Source: Immersiella caudata (lineage: Eukaryota > Ascomycota > Sordariomycetes > Sordariales > Lasiosphaeriaceae). From it: a stretch of DNA of 64,000 nt. The notes below the pieces were generated by a model. It did no database searches and had not been told where the DNA came from. It worked only from the letters and a program-made list of their open reading frames with translations. The position numbers were made by a program, and so were the translations under genes. Within the stretch, counting starts at the first letter, position 1. Every line of letters begins with the position of its first letter. Below are positions 1 to 13,145 of this stretch, piece by piece. The stretch is taken from NCBI GenBank assembly GCA_030512335.1, contig JAULSU010000003.1, forward strand, positions 4,216,001 through 4,280,000, given 5' to 3'.

Positions 1-3000
1 TATAAATCCCTTTCGAAAGGAAGGCCACGGGATGTTAGAGTTTGTTATCACTTATTTAGCTTAGCACTCCTTTATAAACATAGTTAGAGGTGTTGGTCTT
101 GACTTAGAAGGGTTTTGAAAAGTCGGGAAGTACTAGCACTGATGCGGTAGTAAAGGCACGTTTTAGTTTATTAAACGCCTTTTAATATCATTTGGTTTAT
201 ATAAATGGTTTTCCTTTACCCGTGAGTTTATAGAGCGGTTTAGTAATCTTGGCGAAGTATTATATGAACTGTTGATAGAAGTTTGTAAAGCTAATAAAGG
301 CTTAAACTCCTGTTTGTAAAGTGGGTGTCGGCCAGTTTATAACTGCCTTAACCTTTAACTTCTATATCTTTATCCTTCCGGGTGAGATTTTAAATCCTAG
401 GAAATCGAGTTCCTGGACGTGGAATTAGCTTTTGTTAGGGTTTACTGTTAAGTTGGCCTTTTCCAGGGCGGAGAGGACGAGATAGATATACTTATGATGT
501 TTTTTATCTCCTTTTAAGTAAACAAGGATATTATTAAGGTAGATAAATATAAACTTATTAATAAAGGGGTGGAAAACGTGGTCAATTATGCTCTGGTATA
601 TTACGGGGGTGTTAGTAAGCCTGAAAGGCATTACTTGGTATTTGTAGTGGCCCAGGCGTGTTTAAAACGCGGTTTTTTACTTATCTCCTGTAATAATTTG
701 TTTGTGATTAAACGTGTTTAGAGAATTAAATGAGAAGAATTAATCTGCTTTGGCGATCTTTTCTTTAAACTTGTTAATTAGGGGTAATAAGTATCGATTC
801 TTAATAATAACTTTATTTAATAAACGGTAATTAACTACTATATGTAGTTTACCGTCCTTTTTAAGTACAAATAACATTAGGTAACCCGCCGGTGATTAAG
901 ACTTCTGGATGAATCTTAAGGTGAGGTTTTCTTTAATATACTTTTAAAGGGCCTCGGCCTGCCAGGGGTTAAGGTGGTATGTTGGGAAAGATTTTAACTA
1001 AGCCCCTGGCTTTAGTTCGATCTTATGGTTAAAAGGTCTGTGGTCCGGCAAGTGTAATAGCTTCTCTTTAAACACTAAATACTTCTGGTATTCCTTTAGA
1101 ACCTTAGATAAGTTATCTGGAGCCTGTTATTACGGTTAGGTATCTTATTATCTTACTGTCTTCTTTGGTGGTTGTTAACGTAACTGCACCTTCTAGTTAT
1201 CACCAGATTTGTAACCTAAGTCGTGCGGATTATCTGTCTTATAAAACCGTATTTATAGTAGGGATAGTTTATCGACTTTAGCGTTTTTCGGGTTATCCTT
1301 AGCGGGTATGTTATCCGGTTTAACACCTATATTATACTGTTTAGTATACCTTTATGGTATATTAGTTAGTATAATCCGGTTATTAAAGCCTGGATCCTTG
1401 GGTCCTTCCCGTCGGCTAAAACTTAGCTGACTAGTGTTCCAGTCGATCGCGGGGTTATACTTTTTCAGCCATGGCTTACCTAGGATTATGTCGTAGCTAA
1501 AAACTGGTAAGATGTCAAAGGTTACTTATTGTTTATTACTATTTACCGTGATTAAAAGTGGTGCCTTATGAGTGAGCTTCCTATTATTATAAGTGTAAAG
1601 TTCTCCTTTTCCAGAGCGGATTGTCATTTCTTACGTTTATTTTCGGTAAAGGAGTTATTTCTTATTAACCAGCTTAGGGTTAATAATATCGGTAGCGCTA
1701 CCGCTGTTAATTATTGCTTGTGCGCGGAATGGTTTCCCAAACTTATCTATTACGTCTATATAGACAGACTAATAGTTCTTTTCCTCCTTAAGGTGGGTTA
1801 TTATAATAATCCTGTTGTTAAGAGGTCTTCTCTGGCTTAGCCGACAAGTACCTCTTCTTTGTCTCGTGGCCTTTACCATCCAGCGAATTACTGGTTTCCG
1901 GCCCGTTAAGAGGGCCTAGACTTGTTTTTTAAACAGGTTTTTGGATAAGTATCGTGGAGTGCTCGCTTATTTAAGGTGATACCTGCTGTATTACAAGGGA
2001 GGTTCTAGTTAACTTTAAAAGGTACGATGTTATATATGTGAAGAAACTTAATGTTAAAATAGTGCTGATAACGGGGTTCTCTTTTATACTAATACTTATA
2101 CTTATCTTAATCGTGCCAGTGTCTTACTTTCTATAGCAGGTGGAGGGTGTAGCTTTCTCCTTTATAGGTATTAACATTGTATTCCTAAGTGGGGTTAGCC
2201 TAATAACGTGTTAGAGTAAGGTTAGTGATTACGATAAAGGTATTAAGCCCTTTTTCCTTAATCTCCACACGATAATGTTCTGGGTTAATATGGTGATGTA
2301 CACAGGGGATTATGGAATCCCTTAAAGGTGTTAGGAAATGTTAGAAATAGGTTTTTAAGCTTAAGTAATGGTTTAATGTACAGGTGTTATATATATAGTC
2401 GATCTATAGGATTTCGTAATAAGTGGGTAAGTCTATAAGGGCTGCTTACGCTAAATACCATTTATTAATTACCGGTATAGTTTAGATTAGTGCACTTTGT
2501 AATTCTTCCACGATCTTTTACTACTGTTCGGGTTTATAGATTGTAGGGGATTTATTAAGTAAGATCTGTTTTTCGCGCAGGTTGTGTTTTTAGGTGTTGA
2601 TGAATTTTCTTATTACGCGAAGGAAGGCTTTTTTTAAGTCCATCCCGTAGTAGGAGTTTTCTCAGTTACTGACGAATTCCTCCATAAATCTAACTTCTTT
2701 ACAGGCTTTTTAATACAGCTTATATAGATTTCCTTTATAGGTGTTATTCCCTAGGTAATATTATACGATGTCGTTAAAGGGTCTGTAATTAAGGGGTTAA
2801 ACTTATCTATATTATTATTATAGGAACTCCAGGGTGATTTCTTCGTCTATCTTTAACGGGAGGATTATTTATCACGCTTATAACACCCGATCCTCAGCCT
2901 TATAAATAAACTGTTCCTAGAGATAGTGCAAACACATTAGGAGCCTCCCGAGGAATATTCCTTCCACGTATTTTCCTTATACCCTGGCCACCTATAAGGG

Positions 3001-4431
3001 GAAAAGGTTATTATATTATAAACCTAATAAAGCTACGATTTATCCTTTAAATTAGTTTTTGTTAACTTACACCTTATAATTCACGCTTTATATAAGCGCT
3101 CCTTCTTAAAGTCAGTCCTTATCGACCTACACCTTAAGGGGAGCCTCACTTAGTCCTTCCTCTACCGTCTTATAACCTCCGTTATCACTGCCTTAAAACT
3201 AGTCCAGTTCCTTAATAAATCCTTACACCAGCTTAGTGTTACGTCTTTTAAATGGTAAGTGCTCCTGGGATTTATTATATAAGGTTTCACTTATACTATT
3301 ATAATTACCGTCCGGGTCCGAGTTTACTATTTATATAGTGACTTCCTCCTTACTGTTAAAACAAATGGTCTTTCCTTCCGGGAGGGGGTTAAACCTAACC
3401 TTCTTTTTACCTTAGCGGCAGTCGCAGGTGTAATGGCTAAGTTTGTTACAGTTAAAGTATTAGACGTTAGCTTTCAGGTGCTTTTCTTTTCCCTTATTTA
3501 CTTTTTACGCCTTTTTTACTATACTAATGTCTATTAATCCAGAGTGATAACTGTATAAGGTGCTAAGGGTAATCTGTTAACCTAATCCCTTGACTTTCTC
3601 TATAGGACGGCCCTAACAGGGCTGTTATCCACATCCCTTAACGTAGCTTTTCACACGACTTATCTCTTATTAGTAATCGAAATACCTGTTATTAGCTCGG
3701 ATAGCCAGTTCGACTATTTCCTGGAGACGCTTAAAACGGTCAAGCTTATAAAGCTTATCGGTGATATAGTGTTTAAAGCCTTACCAGAATAACATTATAA
3801 AGGCCTTATCTCCTAAAAGAGTTTTTACTGTTTTAATTTAAAACTCCGTAACGTAATCTGTTACAAAGGTGTGTTATTTCAGTCTAAAGAGCCTTTATTC
3901 AGAGCGTCGCTCTGCGTCCAGTTCTCCGAATTTAACGGTAATAACGGTGACAAAGTTATTAAAACGGATAAATAAATCAATAGATCTTATATATTGTTAG
4001 TAATAACGTTACCGTTTAATATCTCTAGTGGTGGTTTAATCTCCCGTGAGGGCTTTATACTTATAAAGTCGTTTAACATATGGTTCGAACCACTTAACTA
4101 CTACTCCATCTAATAAGGCGCCAGCGAATATAGTCTTTAACTCTTTATTTTCAAAGCGGATAAAGTTATACGTGATATAATTACAGAGTAAGACGAGTTA
4201 TAAATCAAGTGCTAACAAGTTACCCTTAAACCTAAGTAGGGTCAGTAACTTAATAAGTTTTTACTAAGACTCCTTCACCCTAGTATCTTCTTCCTTAATA
4301 GTGTCAACTTAGTTCCTAATAGCTGCTTATTCTAGGCGGAGATCGGTAAAGGCTTTGGCAAGTTCTTTAACGGTCGAAAGGGTGGAGGGTGTATCCTTAG
4401 GTTTGCGAGACAAGGATCCGACGGCGGACAT
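1..4431 (-). pseudogene. gag-pol relic of element A1
   Basis: The gag start codon survives here (ATG at 4,431-4,429), whereas the matching triplet in A2 has become ATA. The gag N-terminus begins MSAVGSLSRKPKDTPSTLS and stops after about 34 codons at a RIP-type TAA. The RT core lies near 425-1,030: at 425-631 a 68-codon open stretch carries MPFRLTNTPVIYQSI and IYLNNILVYLKGDKK, which are degraded forms of the Ty3 RT motifs MPFGLTNAPATFQ and YLDDILVYS. The catalytic DD has become NN, consistent with G-to-A change of both codons. Protease and zinc-knuckle regions correspond by position to those in A2. Confidence 0.85.
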
Positions 4432-4483
4432 GGTATCTATAAGCTCTGTAGTACTGGTCTCTAAAGGGTAAACATAAGTATCG

Positions 4484-4969
4484 TATTACGACCTCTAGCC
4501 TATCGACAGACAGTCAACAGGGTCGCTAGATAAGATAGGTGGACAGAGAGGAGTAGTGCAGCGGCAAGTCCTTACAGACGGGGGTTTACTAGTTAATAGT
4601 GGTTATATATCACTATAAGACAGGGTAACACTCTAAGTGTTAGTGCAGTAAGATATAATCAAAAGTGGTTTAATTAATAAACAAATATTTACGTAAAGAA
4701 CAGAAAGTTCCTTACACTATCGTAGGTATAATAATAGCTATTTATACTAATTAATGGTGATGTAACTTGTACCTTTGCTCTGTTATTTGGTACTCCTTTG
4801 GGTAAAGCGACAGAGTAAGTGCTCTGTCAGCTCTTAATGCTTTATACAGAGCGTACCAAGCTCCTAAAGCAGATAGTGTGGGGTTCCCTCACACTGTATT
4901 TAATACGGTGGCGCCTGCGGGGACATGTCGGCCCGTTCCGGCCACAAGGGTGGCCCGCAGGTCGTCACA
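4484..4969 (-). repeat. 5' LTR of element A1
   Basis: This is a 486-bp LTR that aligns end to end with the reverse complement of the 490-bp LTRs at 5,183-5,672 and 13,146-13,635. On the minus strand it begins TGTGACGACCTGCGGGCCAC and ends near AGGTCGTAATA. The GC-rich first 60 bp are well preserved and the rest is AT-rich and mutated. Confidence 0.9.
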
Positions 4970-5182
4970 GATACACTTAAAGAGGGAGAGATACGGCTTT
5001 AAGGGAGTAAGGTAGGTGATATTAAGGGAGTCTACAGCTTTTTTAATCTCCACCTGTACCTTAAGGGCGGTGATTAACCTTTTAATAACACCTTTAAATA
5101 CCTCCTGGTATTAGATCCATATTAACACCTTTTTTAGATTTAATAAAACTAAACCTGTACCTTTCCAGGCGTTAGGGATATT
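4970..5182 (-). pseudogene. Fot1/pogo-like transposase relic, C-terminal fragment (fragment 4)
   Basis: These 213 bp separate the two head-to-head A elements. Read on the minus strand they continue the transposase frame from fragment 3 (13,636-13,791) once element A2 and one ATATT copy are removed. The first residues, NIPNAWKGTGLVLLNLKKVL, are the degraded form of the NI..AWRGAGL.PFNP..VL motif found near the C-terminus of Fot1/pogo transposases. The frame then runs with only one TAA to the A1 LTR at 4,970. The remaining C-terminus and the second terminal inverted repeat should lie beyond A1, outside the window. Confidence 0.85.
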
Positions 5183-5672
5183 TGTGACGACCTGTGGGCC
5201 ACCCTTGTGGCTGGAACGGACCGACGTGTCCCCGCAGGTGTCACAGTACAGGGCACCGTGTAGCAACCACTTAATACTGTGTGATCTGTGCTAAGGAATC
5301 CACTCTGTCACAGATCAAGCGGAGACCTATAAAGCACTTGCTCTGTGATCTGTAAACACTAAGGGATAAAGTAACAGATTAAAGTATAAGTTACATCTCC
5401 ATTAATTAGTATAAATAGCTATCATCGTACCCACGATAGTGTAAAGAACCTCCTATTCCTTACGTAAGTATTTACTTATTAATTAAACTATCTTTGATTA
5501 TATTTTACTACATTAACACTTAAAGTGTTACTTTATTTTATAATGATATATAACTATCGTTAACCAGTAAACCCCCGTCTGTAAGGACTTACCTTTACAT
5601 TACTTTTCTCTGCCTAACCATCCTATCTAACGACCCTGTTAACCACTTATCGACAGGCTAAAGGTCGTAATA
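5183..5672 (+). repeat. 5' LTR of element A2
   Basis: This is a 490-bp repeat beginning TGTGACGACCTGTGGGCCAC and ending GGTCGTAATA (originally probably ..CA). It matches 13,146-13,635 along its whole length. The flank to the left is ATATT. Confidence 0.93.
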
Positions 5673-5724
5673 CGATACTTACGTCTACCCTTTAAAGACC
5701 AGTATTACAGAGCTTACAGATATT

Positions 5725-6780
5725 ATATCCGCCGTTAGATCCTTATTATAAAACCCCTTTAAGGGTAATAATAACGATAGGACTGATGACATGTCCTTTC
5801 CCTCTCCTCCTTAACCTATTAGCCCGGAGACCTCGGATAATAACAAACTTACTAAAGATAAACTCTAAATCCTAATAGGAAAATTCGTCAACTCCTTAAC
5901 AAGGTTTAACACCACTAATTTAATAATTACTACACGAACGATTAAAACCAGTAATCTTAAACCCTTTACAGGGAAGGTATTAGAACTTTCACTATAGTTT
6001 ACTCACCTGTAACTTAACTTCCGTTTACAGAACACTTCCCGGATCAAAACTAAGATCATATATACTACCTCCTGGATAAAAGGAGACCCCAGTTTATAAT
6101 TTAATAGAATCTTTAACAATTATTTCTTATCCGTCCCTAATAAAAGGCGACTTATCACTACTAAAATCTTCAACGCAGATAAAGGATAGGTTAACTTTAA
6201 ATATAAGATCACCAGGATATACAGAAAGCGCGATAAATAAAAGTAAGCTAAAAACTGTTTAAAACGACTAAACCAGACTAACTTAACTACAGCCTATTTT
6301 TCCACCTTTAATCAAAACCGCTACCAAATTAACTAAGATAAGTCTGCTTTTAAGTACCGCTTTTATAAAGGCCTTAAACCCTAAGTTAAAGACAAACTGT
6401 GTAAGTTAGATCGCTACGCACTTGATTTTAATAACTACGCTAATAAAGCCATTAAGATTAACACTTACCTGTATAAACGAAAAATAAAAGATTAAGGACG
6501 CTACTAAACACCTAAACCACAGCTAAAGGCTAATAAAGGAAAGAAGTACTAATATTAAAGCATTACACATAACACCCACCCAGGACCAATAGATATCAAC
6601 ATGGTGGGAAAAAGCGGAAAAAGCGCCCAGGGCCTAAACCCTAAACCTAAGGATAAATTAAAAATCCAGTACTTTAACTGTAATAAAAACGGTTATTACA
6701 TATAGAAATACCACTAGGAGAAAAAGAAAGTTAGGTTTAACCCGTTACCAGAAGAAAAAACCGTTTAATCTAATAATAAA
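5725..6780 (+). pseudogene. gag relic of element A2
   Basis: The gag frame starts at an ATA triplet (5,725) that aligns with the intact ATG of copy A1, so the start codon itself was lost by G-to-A change. Near 6,670-6,715 the frame reads YFNCNKNGYYI-stop-KY, recognisable as a CCHC zinc knuckle (CFNCGKPGH....C) whose first Cys, the His and the last Cys have all become Tyr. The stretch just upstream (about 6,600-6,660) is rich in Lys, Gly and Pro. Multiple TAA/TAG stops interrupt the frame. Confidence 0.75.
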
Positions 6781-8499
6781 GATAAAGTCACTATATAAAT
6801 AGTTAACTTAAAAAGTAACGACGACTTGATTACGTCCTTACCCCACTAGTTAAAAGCTAATAATAAATACACTAATGTAAACGAAACCTAGTATAAGGAC
6901 CCCCCGGAGTAATTACCCCTTTTAAGAAACACCACTAAGGTAATATAAGAACTTACTAAAGGGATGGGTCAGTATTTCACCTAAGATACACCACCCTTTA
7001 GTAAACACATGGTAGAGGAACGGAGATTAAGAGATCGGAAGCAAAAAGTACTTATCCCTAATTTAGAAACCTAACTAGTGACACTTGGAGTTAATATACC
7101 TAGGTTAAGTAAGGTTCCCCGGAGGGTGCAGGTTACAGAAGACCAACCTACGGAAGGAACGTTTATATGGGATAAGGTACCTAAGGTACAGGTTAATTAA
7201 GACCGACTTAGGGAACAAATCTTAGTCCTTTTAAGCTAAGGAATAATTTAAAGATCACGAAAAACGATAACCACCCTAAGGTATAACATATTCCCTGGAT
7301 AGGTCCAGAAAGTATAAGAGTATTACGTATAAAACATATTATATAAAAGCCTGCCTGACACCGAGAAGGAGTATTAATAACACCGGGAATAAGCCGCCTT
7401 TAACAGAAACGCACTAATAGGTGGCCTAGGGAGTGTCTCTCCCAGAAACTACTACTAATTTCCTAATATACGGTAAGCCTGAGTTTCCATAGTTAGATAC
7501 CTAGGGAACCACCACATATTTTACAGACTGGAATCGCTTTACTAAAAAGCATTAATTAAAATTCGCGTAATTAAAGAAAGTATAAACCCGGTAACTGAAA
7601 CGTTTATAACACTTACCCTTTAAGGATAATTCTGTAACGCCATAAAAAGGTTTGTCAATAAACTAAAATTCGAATAAAGGGCAGAAAGAATCTACAACCC
7701 TCCCAGCTCCGTCTACCATTAAAGAGATTAAGAGGAGATCCCCGCGGTAAAGTAAATAACGGTTGGAAAAACACTTAGTATATTAAACCTTAACTTACAC
7801 ACCTTTACCCTTAAGGCCCTCTGAGGAGAGGAAGAACATTCGAAGATCCTTTAGATTAATTATATTTATAACTTCTGCGATCTCCCTGCCCATAGGGGAA
7901 TAAAGACATATTATAATTACTGGCCCACTATCTAAGAAGGAGGATCCGTAGCCTGTGTTTATAAGGATATACCCCAGAGTTATTATTAGGTGTTTTTAGG
8001 AGGAATAAACCTCACGCTATTTAATAACATCCCTGTAATATATATGGACAAGGGAAAGAAGGAATAAACGTTAACTTAATACCCCTGTCCTTTCTGCCCT
8101 ATCCACCAGGACTTTAAGACCTGTAACTAATATCACCGGTTCCACTAAAAAACGTACGAAAACAGCGTTTTCGGAAATAACACATGGCCGCTTATCCCTA
8201 AGTTTAGGCGAATATACACTATCGAAGCTTAAAAAGCCGATTAAAACCTGAAGAAGGATACCAGGCACCTTACGTACCACGTCTAAGCAATCTATAAAGC
8301 TTACCCCCAAATCCACCTGGGAAATAGATTCAGGCCCTCCACTAGGGCCGGAAACCAGTGAACCACTGGTTAGTAAAAGCCATAAGACGAAGAAAAGGTA
8401 CTTGTCGGCTAGGCTAAGGAAGACCTCTTAATGATAAAACTATTATAATAACCCACCTTAAGGAAGAAAGAAACTATTAGTCTGTTTATATGGACGTAA

Positions 8500-11400
8500 C
8501 GGATAGGTTTAGGAAACCATTCTACGTATAAGTAATAATCAATAGCGGTAGCGTTGCCGATATTATTAACTTTAAGCTGGTTAACAGGAAATAACTCCCT
8601 TACCGAAAATAAGTGTAAGAAATAATAATCCGCTTTAAAGAAGGAGAACTTTACACTTATAATAACAGGAAGCTTACTTATAAAGCACCACTTTTAATCA
8701 CAGTGGACGGTAACAAATAATAAGTGACCTTTAACATCTTACCAGTCTTTAGTTACGATATAATCCTAGGTAAGCTATGGTTGAAGAAGTATAACCCTGT
8801 GATTAACTGGAACACTGGCCAGTTAAGTTTCAGCCGACAGGAAGGACCTAAGGATCTAGGCTCCAGTAACCGGATTATACTAACTAGTATACCATAAAGG
8901 CATACTAAACGGTATAATATAAGTGTTAAACCGGATAATATACCCGCTAAGGATAACCCGAAGAACGCTAAGGTTAATAAACTATCCCCATTATAGATAT
9001 AGTTTTATAAGACGGATAATCCGCATAACTTAGGTTATAAATCTGGTAACAACTAGAAAGTACAGTTACGTCGATAACCACCAAAGAAAACGGTAGGATA
9101 ATAAGATGCCCAGCTGTAATAATAAGCTCCGGATAACCTGTCTAAGGTTCCGAAGGAATACCGGAAGTATTCAGTGTTTAGAGAGAAGCTGTTACGTTTG
9201 CCGGACCACGGACCTTTCAACCATAAGATCAAATTAAAGCCAGGGGCTCAGTTAAAATCTTTCCCAATATACCACCTTAACCCCCGGCAGGCCAAGGCCC
9301 TCTAAAAGTATATCAAAAAAAACCTCACCTTAGGATTTATCTAGAAGTCCTAATCACCGGCGGGTTACCCAGTGTTATTTATACTTAAGAAAGACAGTAA
9401 ACTACGTATAGTAGTTAACTACCGTTTACTAAATAAAGTTACTATTAAAAATCGATACCTATTACCCCTAATTAACAAGTTTAAAAAAAAGATCGCTAAA
9501 GCAGATCGATTCTCCTTATTTAATTCTCCAAACACGTTTAGTCACAAACGAATTACTACAGGAGACAAGTGGAAGACCGCGTTTTAAACACACCTAAGCC
9601 ACTACAAATACCAAGTAATACCTTTCAGGCTCACCAATACCCCCGTAACGTACCAGAGTATAATTAACCACGTTCTCCACCCCTTTATCGATAAATTTAT
9701 ATTTATCTACCTTAACGATATCCTTATTTACTCAAAAAGAGATAAAAAATATTATAAGTATGTTTATCTTATCCTTTCCACCCTAGAAAAGGCTAACTTA
9801 ACGGTAAACCCTAATAAAAGCTAATTCCACGTCCAGGAACTCGATTTCCTAGGATTTAGAATCTCACCCGGAAAAATAAAAATACAGAAGTTAAAGGTCA
9901 AGGCAGTTATAAACTGGCCGACACCTATTTCACAAACAGGAGTTTAAGCCTTTATTAGTTTTACAAACTTTTATTAACGGTTCATATAACACTTCACTAA
10001 GATTACTAAGCCACTCTATAAACTCACGGGTAAAGGAAAGCTATTTATATAGACCAAACGATATCAAAAGGCGTTTAATAAACTAAAACACGCCTTTACT
10101 ACCACACTAGTACTAGCACTTCCCGACTTTTCAAAACCCTTCTAAGTTAAGACCGACACCTCTAACTATGCTTATAAAGGAGTGTTAAGCTAAATAAGTA
10201 ACGACAGACTTTAACACCCCGTGGCCTTCCTTTTGAAAGGGATCTATAAACCAGCACTAAAATACCCCACCCACGATAAAAAATTAATAGCCATTATCTG
10301 GTGTTTCACAGAATAAGCTCCTTACCTTAGTAACACAGAAGAACCAGTTAAGGTCCTATCTAACCATAATAACCTACGTTATTTCCTAACGAAAAAGCTT
10401 AATCCCCGGTAAATAAGATAAGCTAAGTTAATAGCATTATTTTATTTTAAAATCCACCACGTTAAAGGAACGGAAAACAGAAGAGCTAACGCCTTTAACC
10501 GTCACTATAACCACTAGGAGAACGCTAAAGACCTTAAACCAGTCACAATATTTATTCTAACAGCTAATAGAACCCTGGAACATATACCACAAGTCTTAGA
10601 TAATTAGATACTAGAAAAGGCACAGGTTTTTATAAACTAATACCTGGACTGGGAAGTTAACAATAATATCTAACTCTTTACTAACTCTTATTAGAAATAC
10701 TATATTAAATGGCAACAAGATAACTATCAGGTAAAAAAGCAGGACTTCCCCAGGTACTGTGGCACGTCCTGTTAAGTCAAAGGACCTTACCCAGACTGCG
10801 AGAAAGCCAACGAACTGTTAAAAGATATAGAAGGAGGACCTTAATCAAGTGATCTCCTCTTTTATAAAAAGAAACCCTATATCTACACACCTTTAAAGCG
10901 GAAGAAGTACATTTAACAAATACATAAAGCAAGAATTAAAGGATATATAAGAAGAGCGAAAACGCTTTTATAAGTATAATAAAGATACGCCTTCCCAGGA
11001 ATAAAAAAACTGGTAGAAAAGGTTATCGATAACTGTAGTATCTGTAACCAAACGAAAACACATAAGTATAAGCCTTACAGGCTTTTTAAACCACTTCTAA
11101 CCCCCCGCACACCATAGAGTTCTATTTTAATAGACTTTATCACTAGGATCCCCAACTCTAAGGACCCAGCGATAAATATCAGCTATAACTCTATCTGGGT
11201 AATCGTTAATAAACTAATAAAATAAGTATATTTTCTACTATACTTAATACAAATAACAGCTAAATAACTTACTTACCTCTTTAAATAGCATATCGTCTCC
11301 TAACACCTTTAACCTAATAATATCGTTTCTAATTAAGACAAGCTATTCGTCTCTAAGTTCTGGTAAAGATTAATATAATAAATAGGTGTAAAAAACAAGC

Positions 11401-12200
11401 TGTTAATAACTTTCCACCCCTAAACCGACAGATAAACGGAACACTTAAACCAGACCCTTAAAACATACCTCTAAGCGTTTATCAACTTTAAACAAGATAA
11501 CTAACTTAAGCTGTTACTAATAACACAGATAACCTATAATACCACTATCGTTAAATTAATTAAGATCTCCCTATTCTTCACACTTTTCAGACGAGAACTA
11601 AAGCTCCACAGGGGGCCACCTACAAATACGCCCTAAGCCGCCGTCCGAGCTAACCGGCTTTAAGAGCTGCACGACCACCTAAAGGCCGAACTTAAATTCA
11701 CCTGCGAATAAATAAAGGGATATTATAATAATAAAAGAGCTAAAGGACTAACTCTCCAGGAGGGGGACCCAGTCTACCTTTTCTCTTAAAATTTACACAC
11801 TTAACGGTTAAGCCGTAAACTCGACTTTAAAAAACTCAGACTGTTCCTTATTAAAAGGAAGATCATTACCTTTAATTATAAACTCGACCTACCCACCTTT
11901 ATAAAGGTACGGATTAAGGTTTTTCACATTTCCCTCCTTAAGCCAGCACCAAAAAACGTCCCGCTTAAGAAGAAGATTAAAATACACGCTGATAAAAAAG
12001 ACTTTAATATTAAAGAAATCCTGGATTCATAATATTATAAAAGTAAACTTTATTATCTCATCAGATAACTAGATTACAGCCCTAAGTTAAACTTTTAAAA
12101 GCTAATCGATAATCTCTCCTACTCCGAACTAATTAAAAAATTCCACCGTGAAAATCCAGATCGATTATAACCAGTAAAAAGACACCACCCCCAGAGGACC
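8500..12200 (+). pseudogene. pol relic of element A2: protease, RT, RNase H, integrase, chromodomain
   Basis: Protease: IINSGSVADIINF near 8,530 (DSG changed to NSG), followed by YDIILGKLWLKKYNPVINW near 8,755. RT: about 9,235-9,920, with [35 protein letters not shown] and YLNDILIYSKRDKK (first catalytic Asp lost). RNase H: starts near 10,155 (VKTDTSNYAYKGVLS) and continues with THDKKLIAIIWCF and HHVKGTENRRANAFNR. Integrase: zinc-binding NCSICNQTKTHKY near 11,030, a degraded DDE core and a GPY/F-like module near 11,755-11,870. Chromodomain: 11,997-12,170, with FNIKEILDS and YYKSKLYYLIR followed by ELIKKFHRENPDRL. RIP-type stops occur every few dozen codons. Confidence 0.9.
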
Positions 12201-12229
12201 ATAATGTAAAAGGCATTATAATAATATTA

Positions 12230-13127
12230 TTAACTATATAAAAAACCGTTTAACTTACGGTTTCACCTGGCAGGAGAAACAGTAAGTTAAGGGTAATAGC
12301 CCATATAAGATTTAAACCCATGACCTCTTACTAGTCAACCCTTATAAATACACCTGGCTTATTCATAAAGGATAACGCGGAGTAAACACGCTAATTAACT
12401 GCGCTAATAGACCATTTTATTATTAAAACTCACCTTTATTACCATAACCCTTAGCCCTAGTAACTGGCCTACCTTCCCCAGAGTAGATCTGGATAACTGT
12501 TAACACTAAACTAAAGTTAAAAAAAGAAGCGATAACTTACCTTAGGAAGTAATTACTACCAGTAGCAGTGACCCCGTAGCTGTGTCACCATTTAAAAAGG
12601 CACCTTAGTCAAACGACTTGACCATCGCCTCAGGGGAGAAACCAGTCTACACCTCTTTAGCCTCTAAGGATTAAATTATTTCCAGATCTTTACCAAACAC
12701 AGTATAAGCCTTGTCATTAATCACCTTTAGTTATCACTTAAGTTACTATACCTTAGAAAAAGCAGCGGCTAAAGATCTTTAAACAGCAGTTATTTTATCT
12801 GACGCCTTACTCTAGGCTTTATCTAATCTCTCCTTTTAAGAAATCAGTTTTTACTAAAAATCCGCACTGTTCTTAAAGGCGTTATAGTAAACATTTACAG
12901 ATCGGTAAGTAAAGTAGGAATCGGAGTCAGATAACGTAAGGCACTTACACTGGGATTATTTACACTAAGTACAGGGAGATATCTCTCAGCTAAACACAGA
13001 AATACAGGCTGTAAAATCCTTATAATAATTGGTAGAAAAAGGCTTACACTTATTAATACGGTAATAAGGTATGGCGAAATCGTTAGAAGGAAGAACTTAC
13101 AGTTATAATTCCTTTATGGAAAAAGAA
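12230..13127 (+). other. 3' non-coding segment of element A2
   Basis: These 900 bp lie between the chromodomain and the polypurine tract. I find no recognisable protein motif in any frame. It is AT-rich and has RIP-like stop codons. It may be 3' untranslated element sequence. Confidence 0.5.
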
Positions 13128-13145
13128 ACTAAAAAGGGGGGATCG
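13128..13145 (+). other. polypurine tract of element A2
   Basis: A purine-rich run (ACTAAAAAGGGGGGATCG) abuts the 3' LTR start TGTGAC at 13,146, in the position where Ty3/gypsy elements prime plus-strand DNA synthesis. Confidence 0.7.

Larger units (their letters stand above)
1..4969 (-). mobile_element. Ty3/gypsy chromodomain element A, inverted copy A1 (truncated by window edge)
   Basis: This is a second copy of element A in reverse orientation. Reading leftward from its 5' LTR (4,484-4,969) it contains gag, protease and reverse transcriptase, and it runs off the window within the RNase H region. Positions 1-4,483 match the reverse complement of about 5,673-10,240 of copy A2 almost throughout, with scattered transitions. 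The outer flank of its LTR is GATAC (4,970-4,974); the partner target duplication would lie left of the window. It is inserted in the same pogo-type transposase as the other elements. Every frame is broken by TAA/TAG stops, so the copy is dead. Confidence 0.9.

Noticed and set aside
8071..8316. Minus-strand 81-codon frame as a small gene
   Set aside because: Lies antisense within the RIP-mutated gag-pol interval of element A2; open only by chance.
1..10240. Large inverted repeat considered as replication origin, telomere hairpin or centromere core
   Set aside because: Fully explained by two opposite insertions of the same LTR element; no telomeric repeats are seen.
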